Origin: RUG11198 sp964600615 | Lineage (GTDB): Bacteria > Bacillota_I > Bacilli_A > RF39 > UBA660 | DNA: 64,000 nucleotides | Assembly (NCBI GenBank): GCA_964600615.1 | Contig: CAZRJK010000006.1 | Location: 14,744 to 78,743, forward strand | Reading direction: 5' to 3' | Shown here: piece after piece, positions 1 through 6,714 of the stretch | Layout: each line of letters starts with the position of its first letter | Position numbering within the stretch: the first letter of the stretch is position 1 | Made by a program: the position numbers and the translations under genes | Notes under the pieces: generated by a model | What the model was told of the DNA's origin: nothing | Database searches by the model: none | The model's input: only the letters and a program-made list of their open reading frames with translations

Positions 1-23
1 GGTAAATAACTTCGCTTTTTTCA

Positions 24-52
24 TTGACAATAAACGCAATTTTTGTTATACT
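24..52 (+). promoter_or_regulatory. Sigma-A promoter of the F1-like ATPase operon
   Basis: TTGACA at 24-29, a 17-base spacer, then TATACT at 47-52: a near-perfect housekeeping promoter about 46 bases before the first start codon. It places the transcription start just upstream of the c-like gene, so an a-subunit gene is not the first gene of this transcript. Confidence 0.85.
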
Positions 53-97
53 TTAATATAGAATATAATAATGTTCTTTAAGATAGGAGATGATATA

Positions 98-343
98 ATG
101 GAAACAGTAGAAGCTGCAATTGCAACAGGGATTGGAATAATGTTAGGACTTGCATTTTTAGGTTTAGGAATAGGAGTTGGATTATTAGGTGGCCGTGTTG
201 CTGAAGCCGTAGGTAGAAATCCTGAAACTAAAAACGATGTTGTTCATTCAATAATGACAATACTAATAATAACTTCAGTATTCTTATTATTCTTGTTTTT
301 ATTCTGCTTCTTCTTATTGTTCTATAATCCATTAATTTCATAA
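98..343 (+). CDS. atpE: F-type ATPase c-subunit-like proteolipid lacking the ion-binding carboxylate
   Basis: An 81-residue double-hairpin proteolipid. Helix 1 (about 6-31) carries the glycine packing motif GLGIGVGLLGG and is followed by the polar loop GRVAEAVGRNPETK, both hallmarks of F-type c subunits. The ATG at 98 follows AGGAGA at good spacing; an upstream in-frame ATG at 71 lacks a ribosome binding site. By hand alignment from the RNP loop, the helix-2 position of the essential Glu/Asp is Ser60 (neighbour Thr59). No acidic residue lies inside either helix, and the second half of helix 2 is packed with phenylalanine. A ring may still form, but it could not carry H+ or Na+ in the known way. 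First gene of the operon. Confidence 0.85.
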   Translation: METVEAAIATGIGIMLGLAFLGLGIGVGLLGGRVAEAVGRNPETKNDVVHSIMTILIITSVFLLFLFLFCFFLLFYNPLIS

Positions 344-349
344 TAAAAT

Positions 350-1114
350 ATGTTTTATTTATTTATAATATCAATAATTGTATTATGTCTCTTAGTAGTA
401 GGCATGTTTCTAATATTAAGAAAAACAGTAAAAACAATAAACAATCAAACAAAACTATACTTTGTAGACAAAGTTCAAGAATATGATTATTTAATCAATA
501 ACAAAGTAGAACAACTAGATAAATTAGATAAAGAAATTAAGGAGAAAGAATCCCAAAAAGAAGAAAAGGAATTATCAAATGATTCCAATGAAATAGAATT
601 TGATTATAACGTAATAGATTTAATAAACAAAACTAAATATCAAGACAAAAATTTATATACCTTAAACAGAAAACTAGATGAAAAATTTAATTTTGATTAT
701 GAAGCAATAATAAAAAAATTTGTTAGCGTTATAAATGAGAATAATCAATACGAGTTTTGTAAAAAAATAAAAGAAAAATTTACGAGTGATGTAATCTATT
801 CACTAAAAACATTACCAAATATAGAAAAAGAAACAAAAGTAAAAGAACTATTAAATGATGAAGAATACAAAATCTATAGTTTGTATACTGAAACAAATGA
901 AAATAATAATATAGACGGATTTGTAGATTATTTAAATGAACTAATAGATTTAAATAATCCAAAAATTATCGTTTATGTAGGGGATAAAAAAGAAAACTAT
1001 AATCACATAGATAAAAATATTGAAACAGTATTTAAAAATGATATTTATAAAGGAATAAAAATAAAATATCATGACAAAATATATGACTATAGTTTAAATG
1101 AAAGGAATGTATAG
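350..1114 (+). CDS. Stator-like protein, b-subunit N-terminus with delta-like C-terminus
   Basis: A 254-residue protein with one N-terminal membrane helix (about 3-22), a charged probable coiled coil (about 40-80), and a globular C-terminal half. The last 30 residues (NDIYKGIKIKYHDKIYDYSL) resemble the GG-I-I-GD-DGS ending of F1 delta/OSCP. This suggests a b-delta fusion, as occurs in some actinobacteria, but it is much shorter than a full b plus a full delta. It lies 6 bases after the c-like gene with no clear Shine-Dalgarno, so it may be translationally coupled. The position between c and alpha is the canonical place for b and delta. The membrane anchor is clear, the delta relation is suggestive, and a stator role is inferred. 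Confidence 0.6.
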   Translation: MFYLFIISIIVLCLLVVGMFLILRKTVKTINNQTKLYFVDKVQEYDYLINNKVEQLDKLDKEIKEKESQKEEKELSNDSNEIEFDYNVIDLINKTKYQDKNLYTLNRKLDEKFNFDYEAIIKKFVSVINENNQYEFCKKIKEKFTSDVIYSLKTLPNIEKETKVKELLNDEEYKIYSLYTETNENNNIDGFVDYLNELIDLNNPKIIVYVGDKKENYNHIDKNIETVFKNDIYKGIKIKYHDKIYDYSLNERNV

Positions 1115-1115
1115 C

Positions 1116-2588
1116 ATGGATAATGAAAGAAAAGATAATATAGATAAAGCTATAGATACCATAAAAGATAATAATAATGTCTATCCAACTGGAAGAGTAA
1201 CTAAAGTTAATAAATATAATATCGAAGTAACTGGTCTAAATGACGTAGCTTTCTACGAAGCAATAAGCATCGATAACAAAGCTAGTGGTTACGTAATGGG
1301 AATCTATCCCAATAAAGTAATAGTTTCCCTAATAGAAAAGAAAGAAGAAATTAAACCAGGTGATATCGTATATGCCTTAAAAAAAGAATTTAAATGTAGC
1401 TTTAGTATAGATTCAATTGGAAAAGTAATAGATATATTTGGTAACGATTTAATAGCAGGAAAAAAATTTGATAAGTTAGCAGACATAAAAATAGAAAATG
1501 ATACTACACCAATTATGGATAGACTAGCAGTAAATGAAGAACTATTAACTGGAATAAGTGGTATAGATTTAATATATCCAATAGGTAAAGGACAAAGACA
1601 ATTAATTATTGGAGATAAAAAAACAGGTAAAACTCAAATAGCACTAGACGCTATAGTAAATCAAAAAGGTAAAAAAGTAATATGTATATATGTAGCAATA
1701 GGTAAAACAAAAAAAGAAGTAAAAGATATCTATTTTGAATTAACCAAAAGAGGAGCTTCAAGTTATACAATAATAGTAGCATCATTTAATGATGAATTAC
1801 CTACAAGAACATATTTAACACCATATGTAGCAACATCTATCGCAGAAAGCTTTATGCTACAAAAATATGACGTATTATTAATATTTGATGATTTGAAAAA
1901 ACATGCAGACGTATACAGAGAGATAAGCCTTAACAGCTATAAGACACCAGGTAGAGATGCTTATCCATCTGATATATTCTATACTCATTCAAGATTGCTA
2001 GAAAAAGGAGCTAAACATATAGGTGGTGGCTCAATAACCATTCTACCAATCGTTGAAACTAAAAGTGGAGATATAACTGATTACATATCAACAAACATAA
2101 TATCTATTTGTGATGGACAATTAGTATTATCTGCAAAGAACTTTGCCAAAGGTGAAAAACCAGCTATTGATTACGGACTATCAGTATCAAGATTAGGTGG
2201 AAACGTTCAAACTGAAGATATGAAAAAAGTAGGAAGTAAATTAAGAAGAGAATTACTTTCATATCTAGAAGTAAGAGAAGTATATGAACTTGCAAATATA
2301 GACGAAATGAGCAAAGAGTTACAACAAAAATTAAGAAATGGACAAGAAATGATAAATAAATTAAAACAATATAAATTTAGTCCAAGAACCAAAGAAGAAA
2401 TGAAAAATGATTTTAAATTCATGGATGAACCAATTAATCAAGAACAACCAGAAGTACAAGTAGAAAATAATAATAAAATTACCCCAGAACAACCAGAAGT
2501 ACAAGTAGAAAATAACAATCAAACTACACCAGAACAACCACAAAATACAAATAATAATGAAGTAACAGAATCCCAAAAAGAAGAATAA
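1116..2588 (+). CDS. atpA: F1-like ATPase alpha subunit
   Basis: About 490 residues. The Walker A is GDKKTGKT (about 166-173). PGRDAYPSDIFYTHSRLLE and AIDYGLSVSRLGG, which holds the arginine finger, match alpha subunits closely. The start at 1116 is preferred because AAAGG lies 10 bases upstream; in-frame ATGs at 1098 and 1107 are too close or lack a site. The C-terminus carries a low-complexity Gln/Pro/Glu/Asn tail of about 45 residues made of two 15-residue repeats plus a partial third, which is not normal for alpha. Nucleotide binding and the finger are intact, so the F1 head should be catalytically complete. Confidence 0.92.
   Translation: MDNERKDNIDKAIDTIKDNNNVYPTGRVTKVNKYNIEVTGLNDVAFYEAISIDNKASGYVMGIYPNKVIVSLIEKKEEIKPGDIVYALKKEFKCSFSIDSIGKVIDIFGNDLIAGKKFDKLADIKIENDTTPIMDRLAVNEELLTGISGIDLIYPIGKGQRQLIIGDKKTGKTQIALDAIVNQKGKKVICIYVAIGKTKKEVKDIYFELTKRGASSYTIIVASFNDELPTRTYLTPYVATSIAESFMLQKYDVLLIFDDLKKHADVYREISLNSYKTPGRDAYPSDIFYTHSRLLEKGAKHIGGGSITILPIVETKSGDITDYISTNIISICDGQLVLSAKNFAKGEKPAIDYGLSVSRLGGNVQTEDMKKVGSKLRRELLSYLEVREVYELANIDEMSKELQQKLRNGQEMINKLKQYKFSPRTKEEMKNDFKFMDEPINQEQPEVQVENNNKITPEQPEVQVENNNQTTPEQPQNTNNNEVTESQKEE
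2442..2531 (+). repeat. Tandem 45-bp repeat in the alpha-subunit tail
   Basis: Two head-to-tail 45-base units (2442-2486, 2487-2531), each coding for EQPEVQVENNN plus a four-residue end, followed by a partial third unit. They form a disordered extension of the alpha subunit. Confidence 0.8.
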
Positions 2589-2602
2589 AGTGAGGTGCAA
2601 AA

Positions 2603-3949
2603 ATGGTCGGAAAAATAATAGCAATCTTTGATATAAGTATTGAAGTAGTACTAGAAAATAATGAAGTAAAAGTTGGAGACATATTAGAAGTTGAAGGGGA
2701 CTCAAAGTATAAATTTGAAGTAGTAGAAATAAGTAACACAACAGCATTATGTATTAGCTTAGGACCAACTAGAGGATTAAAAAAAGGCACCTCAGTAAAA
2801 CTATTAGAACATGGTATAAATATAGAGTATTCAGATAATGTCTTAGGTAGAGTATTTAATTCTTTTGGAGAACCAATTGATAACAGAGAACTAACAAGTA
2901 TAACTAAAAGAAAAGTTGATAATGAAACAATTACTCTAAAAGACCTAAATATAGAATCTGAAATATTATGGACAGGAATCAAAGTAATTGATTTCTTTGC
3001 ACCATTACAAAAGGGATTTAAAATGGGACTTCTTGGTGGAGCAGGAGTAGGGAAAACAGTATTAATAAAAGAAATAATTCACAATGTTTATACATCTCAA
3101 AATTCTAATGCCGTATTTACTGGAATAGGTGAAAGATCAAGAGAAGGACAAGAAATTTACTCAGAAATGAAAAATGCAAACTTACTTGATAAAATGTCAA
3201 TGGTTTTTGGCCAAATGGGTGAAACACCAGTATCAAGAAGTAAATCAGTATATGCAGGATTAACAATATCAGAATATCTAAGAGATGAAAAAAAGCAAGA
3301 CGTATTATTATTCATAGATAATATATATCGTTTTGTGCAAGCAAGAGCTGAAATAGCTACTGAATTAAAACAAATACTAATAGGCAATGGTTATCCATCA
3401 GATATGGCATCAGAAGTTAGTAAAATAGAAGAAAGAATAAATTCTAATCAAAATGGTTCAATTACTTCAGTTCAAGCTATTTATATACCAGCAGATGATT
3501 TAAATGATGAATCAGTTCAAACAATAATGTCTTATATGGATGGACAAATAGTATTAGACAGAAAAGTAGCAGAATTAGGTATCTACCCTGCAATAGATGT
3601 ATTTAATTCAACAAGTAAATTAATAAATATTGAAAAGATAGGTGAAAGACACTACAATCTAGTAGAACAAGTTCTTAAAACCCTAGCAAGATATAAAGAA
3701 TTAGAAGAAATAATAACCGTATTAGGAATAGAAGAATTATCCGAAGAAGATAAAAACATATTCCATAGAGCGCGTAAATTAAGAAATTATTTTTCACAGC
3801 CAATGTTTGTTGCAGAACAATACACTGGATTAGAAGGCCAATTCGTAAAAATAGAAGATATTCTTAATGATATAGAAAATATATTATCAGGTAATTATGA
3901 TGACATCGATGAAAGTAAATTCTTATTTATAGGTAAGTATAATGGATAA
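2603..3949 (+). CDS. atpD: F1-like ATPase beta subunit (catalytic)
   Basis: A 448-residue catalytic subunit. Walker A GGAGVGKT (145-152), catalytic GERSREG (E177), Walker B LLFIDNIYRF, VQAIYIPADDL, the adenine-stacking region ELGIYPAID, and an ELSEED lever motif (about 378-383) are all present. ATP hydrolysis should therefore be intact. One segment reads DGQIVLDR instead of the usual DATTVLSR, which recalls FliI/V-type relatives. GAGGTG precedes the start. The gene follows alpha directly, whereas gamma normally lies between them. It overlaps the epsilon-like gene by 8 bases. Confidence 0.93.
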   Translation: MVGKIIAIFDISIEVVLENNEVKVGDILEVEGDSKYKFEVVEISNTTALCISLGPTRGLKKGTSVKLLEHGINIEYSDNVLGRVFNSFGEPIDNRELTSITKRKVDNETITLKDLNIESEILWTGIKVIDFFAPLQKGFKMGLLGGAGVGKTVLIKEIIHNVYTSQNSNAVFTGIGERSREGQEIYSEMKNANLLDKMSMVFGQMGETPVSRSKSVYAGLTISEYLRDEKKQDVLLFIDNIYRFVQARAEIATELKQILIGNGYPSDMASEVSKIEERINSNQNGSITSVQAIYIPADDLNDESVQTIMSYMDGQIVLDRKVAELGIYPAIDVFNSTSKLINIEKIGERHYNLVEQVLKTLARYKELEEIITVLGIEELSEEDKNIFHRARKLRNYFSQPMFVAEQYTGLEGQFVKIEDILNDIENILSGNYDDIDESKFLFIGKYNG

Positions 3950-4193
3950 TAATAATATTAAAGTAAGAATATTTGATATGGAAAAAGGCCTAAGTGAATA
4001 TGATGATGTTAAAACTATAAGAATAGTTAGTAAAAACTATAATTTATTAATAATGAAAGATTATATGCCAATAATAGGAGAAATAGTTGGTAGTGTAGAT
4101 ATAAAAGGGGAAACAACTGATATTTCATATAAAAAAATAAAAGGATTTTATATGAATAATAAAAATGTTTTCAACCTAATGATAGAAGAATAA
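3942..4193 (+). CDS. atpC: F1-like epsilon subunit, N-terminal beta domain only
   Basis: An 83-residue protein that keeps the epsilon beta-sandwich pattern (IRIVSKNYNLLIMKDYMPI corresponds to the GELGILPNHAPL region). It lacks the roughly 50-residue C-terminal helical hairpin that inhibits many bacterial F1 enzymes. Usual length is about 130-140. The start overlaps the beta stop by 8 bases, so the two are probably coupled. Loss of the hairpin would be expected to remove epsilon inhibition (inference). The identity rests on the partial match plus position after beta. Confidence 0.7.
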   Translation: MDNNNIKVRIFDMEKGLSEYDDVKTIRIVSKNYNLLIMKDYMPIIGEIVGSVDIKGETTDISYKKIKGFYMNNKNVFNLMIEE

Positions 4194-4194
4194 T

Positions 4195-4737
4195 ATGAGT
4201 AATAAAGAAATTATTCAAGGACTAGTAAATTTTACGGCCGTATCAATAGTCTTTCTTATAGTTATATCATTAGTATTCACCATCTTCATAAAAAAATTTA
4301 AATTTAACAAAAAGAATGTAGAAATATATGGCTTATTTCTAAATTTAGATACAATATCATTAATATCAATATCAGCAGCAACAATTAATTATTTGTTTTT
4401 AGTATGGTGTACTTTAAGCTTTAAAGGACTAAATATAATATATATATCGTTTACCATAATATTAGTTTTCTTAAGTGATGCAATAATAGATAATTTTAAA
4501 AGATTACCAATATCATTAGGATTAACAGCAGTAAATTGTGCAGCAATACAAATAACATATTTAATATATAATCACTTAACCAAAGAAAAATTTTCTTATG
4601 CCTTAGCGATAATTTTAGGATTAGTAATATTATTTATTTTCTTATATTATACATATAATCTCTTAAAACAGATAAATAACATAACTGTAACCCAAAAATA
4701 CGAAAAAGAAAAAGATTATAAAAAATATAAAATTTAG
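4195..4737 (+). CDS. Unrecognised five-helix membrane protein inside the ATPase operon
   Basis: A 180-residue protein with about five hydrophobic helices (roughly 12-31, 52-76, 78-98, 104-125, 133-157) and a lysine-rich cytoplasmic tail. It starts 1 base after epsilon, so it is tightly co-translated. It is not a recognisable a subunit: there is no LRLFGN-type helix and no arginine in the middle of a helix. The segment LGLTAVNCAAIQ faintly recalls the TVNCA motif of Rnf/Nqr subunits A/E (NqrE, RnfA), but the rest does not clearly follow. Its position suggests it is a membrane partner of the motor. Function unknown. Confidence 0.6.
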   Translation: MSNKEIIQGLVNFTAVSIVFLIVISLVFTIFIKKFKFNKKNVEIYGLFLNLDTISLISISAATINYLFLVWCTLSFKGLNIIYISFTIILVFLSDAIIDNFKRLPISLGLTAVNCAAIQITYLIYNHLTKEKFSYALAIILGLVILFIFLYYTYNLLKQINNITVTQKYEKEKDYKKYKI

Positions 4738-4748
4738 GAGGTATTAAT

Positions 4749-5540
4749 ATGAGTAGCATTAAAAATGTAGTAAAAGTAATGAACTTCCATTCACTTTTAA
4801 GAGTAGATAAAGCTAGAAAAAGAGCTGAAAAATACTTAACAGTAGGAAATGAAATTACAAAAATATTTACAGAAATACTATATAATAAAAACCTAGTTTT
4901 AGACAAACAAGTATTAATACCAGACGAAAATAAACCAATCCTAGATATATATGTAGCAAATGATTATGGATACTGTGGTGATTTTAACTCAAGTGTTAGA
5001 AGAGAAATATTAAAAAATAAAAATAATTATAAAATAATAATAGGTAAAAAAATAGTTTATAAAGATGATAAAACTGTTCTAAAAATAGAAAAGGATTTAT
5101 TTAATGAAGAATTTATTAAAATACAGCATTACATAGAAAAATCATTAATAGATATGTCATATAGTGAAATTAATATCTATTATAATCACTATTATTCTTC
5201 AACAAATTTTGAATTTAAAAAAATCAATGTCTTTCCACTAGAATTTGATGGAGAATACTATGAAGGAACAGACTTTATAGCCGAAACAGACCTAAAAAAA
5301 ATGTTAAAAAGTTTAATATCTTTCTATATATGTTATCAATTAAAAATGTGTGAATGTATAAGCGAAGCTGCAGAAAATTTAAATAGAAACCAAATAACAA
5401 GCTTAGCACTCGATAAAATTGAAGAAATTGAAGAAGATGAAAAAAATACAAGATTAAGAGAAATAAATGAAGAAGCATGCTTTAAAAATGTTGAAAACTT
5501 CAAAAAAATGATTCAAACAATGGGTGATAGCAATGGCTGA
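4749..5540 (+). CDS. atpG: F1-like ATPase gamma subunit (central stalk)
   Basis: A 263-residue divergent gamma. The N-terminal helix (IKNVVKVMNFHSLLRVDKARKRAEK) follows the gamma pattern. NDYGYCGDFNSSVRR matches the SDRGLCGGFN signature, and the C-terminal long helix keeps the SEAAENLNRNQITSLALDKIE-like pattern. AGGAGG precedes the start. In canonical operons gamma sits between alpha and beta; here it comes after beta, epsilon and an extra membrane gene. A rotor shaft implies rotary catalysis is retained (inference). Confidence 0.85.
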   Translation: MSSIKNVVKVMNFHSLLRVDKARKRAEKYLTVGNEITKIFTEILYNKNLVLDKQVLIPDENKPILDIYVANDYGYCGDFNSSVRREILKNKNNYKIIIGKKIVYKDDKTVLKIEKDLFNEEFIKIQHYIEKSLIDMSYSEINIYYNHYYSSTNFEFKKINVFPLEFDGEYYEGTDFIAETDLKKMLKSLISFYICYQLKMCECISEAAENLNRNQITSLALDKIEEIEEDEKNTRLREINEEACFKNVENFKKMIQTMGDSNG

Positions 5541-5697
5541 AAATATTAAACCTAGTCTATTAAAAGAAAAAATAGATATAGTAAGAAAAGATTTACCAAA
5601 TCTAAACGTTCCAACTATGGGAATTATTCCTGAAGAGCAAAAAGTTGATATAAACAATAATGAATATCTTAACATCAGAGAAGTAAAGGAGGATTAA
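5533..5697 (+). CDS. 54-residue protein of unknown function in the ATPase operon
   Basis: A short reading frame that starts inside the gamma stop (8-base overlap, ATGGCTGA arrangement) and ends 1 base before the pilin start. It encodes a soluble, charged 54-residue protein (MAENIKPSLLKEKID..., ending REVKED) with no membrane segment. Its end codons also form the AAGGAGG site of the next gene. The tight packing on both sides supports it as a real gene. No family recognised. Confidence 0.65.
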   Translation: MAENIKPSLLKEKIDIVRKDLPNLNVPTMGIIPEEQKVDINNNEYLNIREVKED

Positions 5698-5698
5698 C

Positions 5699-5911
5699 AT
5701 GTTGAATAGAAAAGGGCAAACATTAGTAGAATATGTACTAATTATATCTCTTGTAACGGTAATTGCTATTGCAGCAGTTAGAATATTTGGAGGTTATTTA
5801 AAAGACTCTGTAACTAAAATGAGCTGTCAAATGGTTGGAAAAAAATATATAGAAGGAAAAAAAGTAGGAGAAGCCTACTGTGAAGGAGACGAAAACAAAT
5901 TATTCAATTAA
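5699..5911 (+). CDS. Flp/type IVb-like prepilin
   Basis: A 70-residue protein with a short basic leader and the prepilin cleavage signature G6|QTLVEY, with Glu+5 and Tyr+6 as in Flp pilins. A roughly 20-residue hydrophobic helix (VLIISLVTVIAIAAVRIF) follows, then a short domain with two cysteines (C43, C61) that could form a disulfide outside the cell. A strong AAGGAGG site precedes the start. It is the last gene before the terminator of the F1-like operon. No Tad secretion ATPase, TadB/C or prepilin peptidase is visible in the window, so processing and assembly partners must lie elsewhere. Confidence 0.8.
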   Translation: MLNRKGQTLVEYVLIISLVTVIAIAAVRIFGGYLKDSVTKMSCQMVGKKYIEGKKVGEAYCEGDENKLFN

Positions 5912-5934
5912 TCACTATTTATAGTGATTTTTTT
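5911..5934 (+). terminator. Rho-independent terminator of the F1-like ATPase/pilin operon
   Basis: A 7-bp stem (ATCACTA / TAGTGAT) with a 4-base loop and a run of seven T directly after the pilin stop. With the promoter at 24-52 it delimits a nine-gene transcript. Confidence 0.85.
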
Positions 5935-5952
5935 AATAAAGTTAACTAAAAC

Positions 5953-5981
5953 TTGACAAAAACAGCTTTTTATAGTAAAAT
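5953..5981 (+). promoter_or_regulatory. Sigma-A promoter
   Basis: TTGACA (5953-5958), 17-base spacer, TAAAAT (5976-5981), upstream of the membrane protein starting at 6008. Confidence 0.8.
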
Positions 5982-6007
5982 ATACGACCATCAGGGGGGA
6001 ATATGGT

Positions 6008-6457
6008 ATGGAAAAAAGTAATAAAGAACTAATTCTTGAAATAGCTTTAGTTGTAATTTTTTTATTAATTGTAATACCAGTATGTGTAAACGCTAGCGCA
6101 AAATTTAGAAGTGCCAAACAAAAAGTAGCATGTAATAACAATATATCAATAAATATAGCAACTAGAAATAGTGACAAAATCATTGAATTAAGAAACATGA
6201 ATAAAAAAACAAGTAAAATTAACCTTGTTCTAAAAATAACAAAATATTCAAATGAATATGCTATAAACTTAAATGGTGAAATAAAAAATTTAAAAGATAT
6301 GTCACGCACTGAAGATGAAAATAACTATTACTTTGATTTAGGTAGTTATGAAGTAGAAAAATACAACGAAGTAAGTTTCAGACTATTATTAATAAATAAT
6401 ATAGTAGATTCAGAAAATATTACTTATAGCTTTATGACGGAGGAAGTAAAGTGCTAG
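6008..6457 (+). CDS. Membrane-anchored protein of unknown function
   Basis: A 149-residue protein with one N-terminal membrane helix (about 9-29) and a predicted extracellular beta-rich domain with two cysteines. A run of six G (AGGGGGGA) lies 7 bases before the start. Its own promoter and the upstream terminator make it a separate unit from the F1-like operon. It overlaps the next gene by 7 bases. I do not recognise the family. The outline (N-terminal helix, small exported domain) resembles the protein at 23352, but no residue-level relation is claimed. Confidence 0.7.
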   Translation: MEKSNKELILEIALVVIFLLIVIPVCVNASAKFRSAKQKVACNNNISINIATRNSDKIIELRNMNKKTSKINLVLKITKYSNEYAINLNGEIKNLKDMSRTEDENNYYFDLGSYEVEKYNEVSFRLLLINNIVDSENITYSFMTEEVKC

Positions 6458-6696
6458 ATAATTATAATTATCAAAATTATTTATCTATAGACAATAAAAA
6501 GGGGTTATTAATTAATAGAAATGATATTTATATATTAAATAAATATCATTTTGATTATAAAAAATATAATAACTTAACAGAATTAATATTTGATATAGAT
6601 AACTATCTAAATAACACAGATGAAGAATTAGAAGATTTAGAAGCAGTGTTAATTAGATTAAGCGAATTTCATTATTATAATGAAACAAAAAAATAG
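6451..6696 (+). CDS. Small acidic hypothetical protein (GTG start)
   Basis: An 81-residue soluble, acidic, Tyr/Asn-rich protein. It starts with GTG at 6451, preceded by GGAGG at 6439-6443, and overlaps the end of the upstream gene by 7 bases, which indicates translational coupling. No family recognised. It ends at a bidirectional terminator shared with RNase J. Confidence 0.65.
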   Translation: MLDNYNYQNYLSIDNKKGLLINRNDIYILNKYHFDYKKYNNLTELIFDIDNYLNNTDEELEDLEAVLIRLSEFHYYNETKK

Positions 6697-6714
6697 TTCT
6701 ATGAACTATTTTTT
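6688..6714. terminator. Bidirectional terminator
   Basis: AATAGTTC / GAACTATT stem with a 3-base loop, A-run on one side and T-run on the other. It serves the plus-strand gene ending at 6696 and the convergent rnj gene. Confidence 0.8.

Noticed and set aside
71..97. An upstream ATG giving the c-like protein a 9-residue extension
   Set aside because: AGGAGA lies within this stretch at proper distance from the ATG at 98, and no ribosome site precedes 71.
4195..4737. Calling the five-helix protein ATPase subunit a
   Set aside because: No arginine within a membrane helix and no LRLFGN-like segment; gene position also differs.
6008..6457. A TadE-like pseudopilin after the Flp pilin
   Set aside because: No prepilin cleavage Gly followed by Glu+5, and it is a separate transcript.
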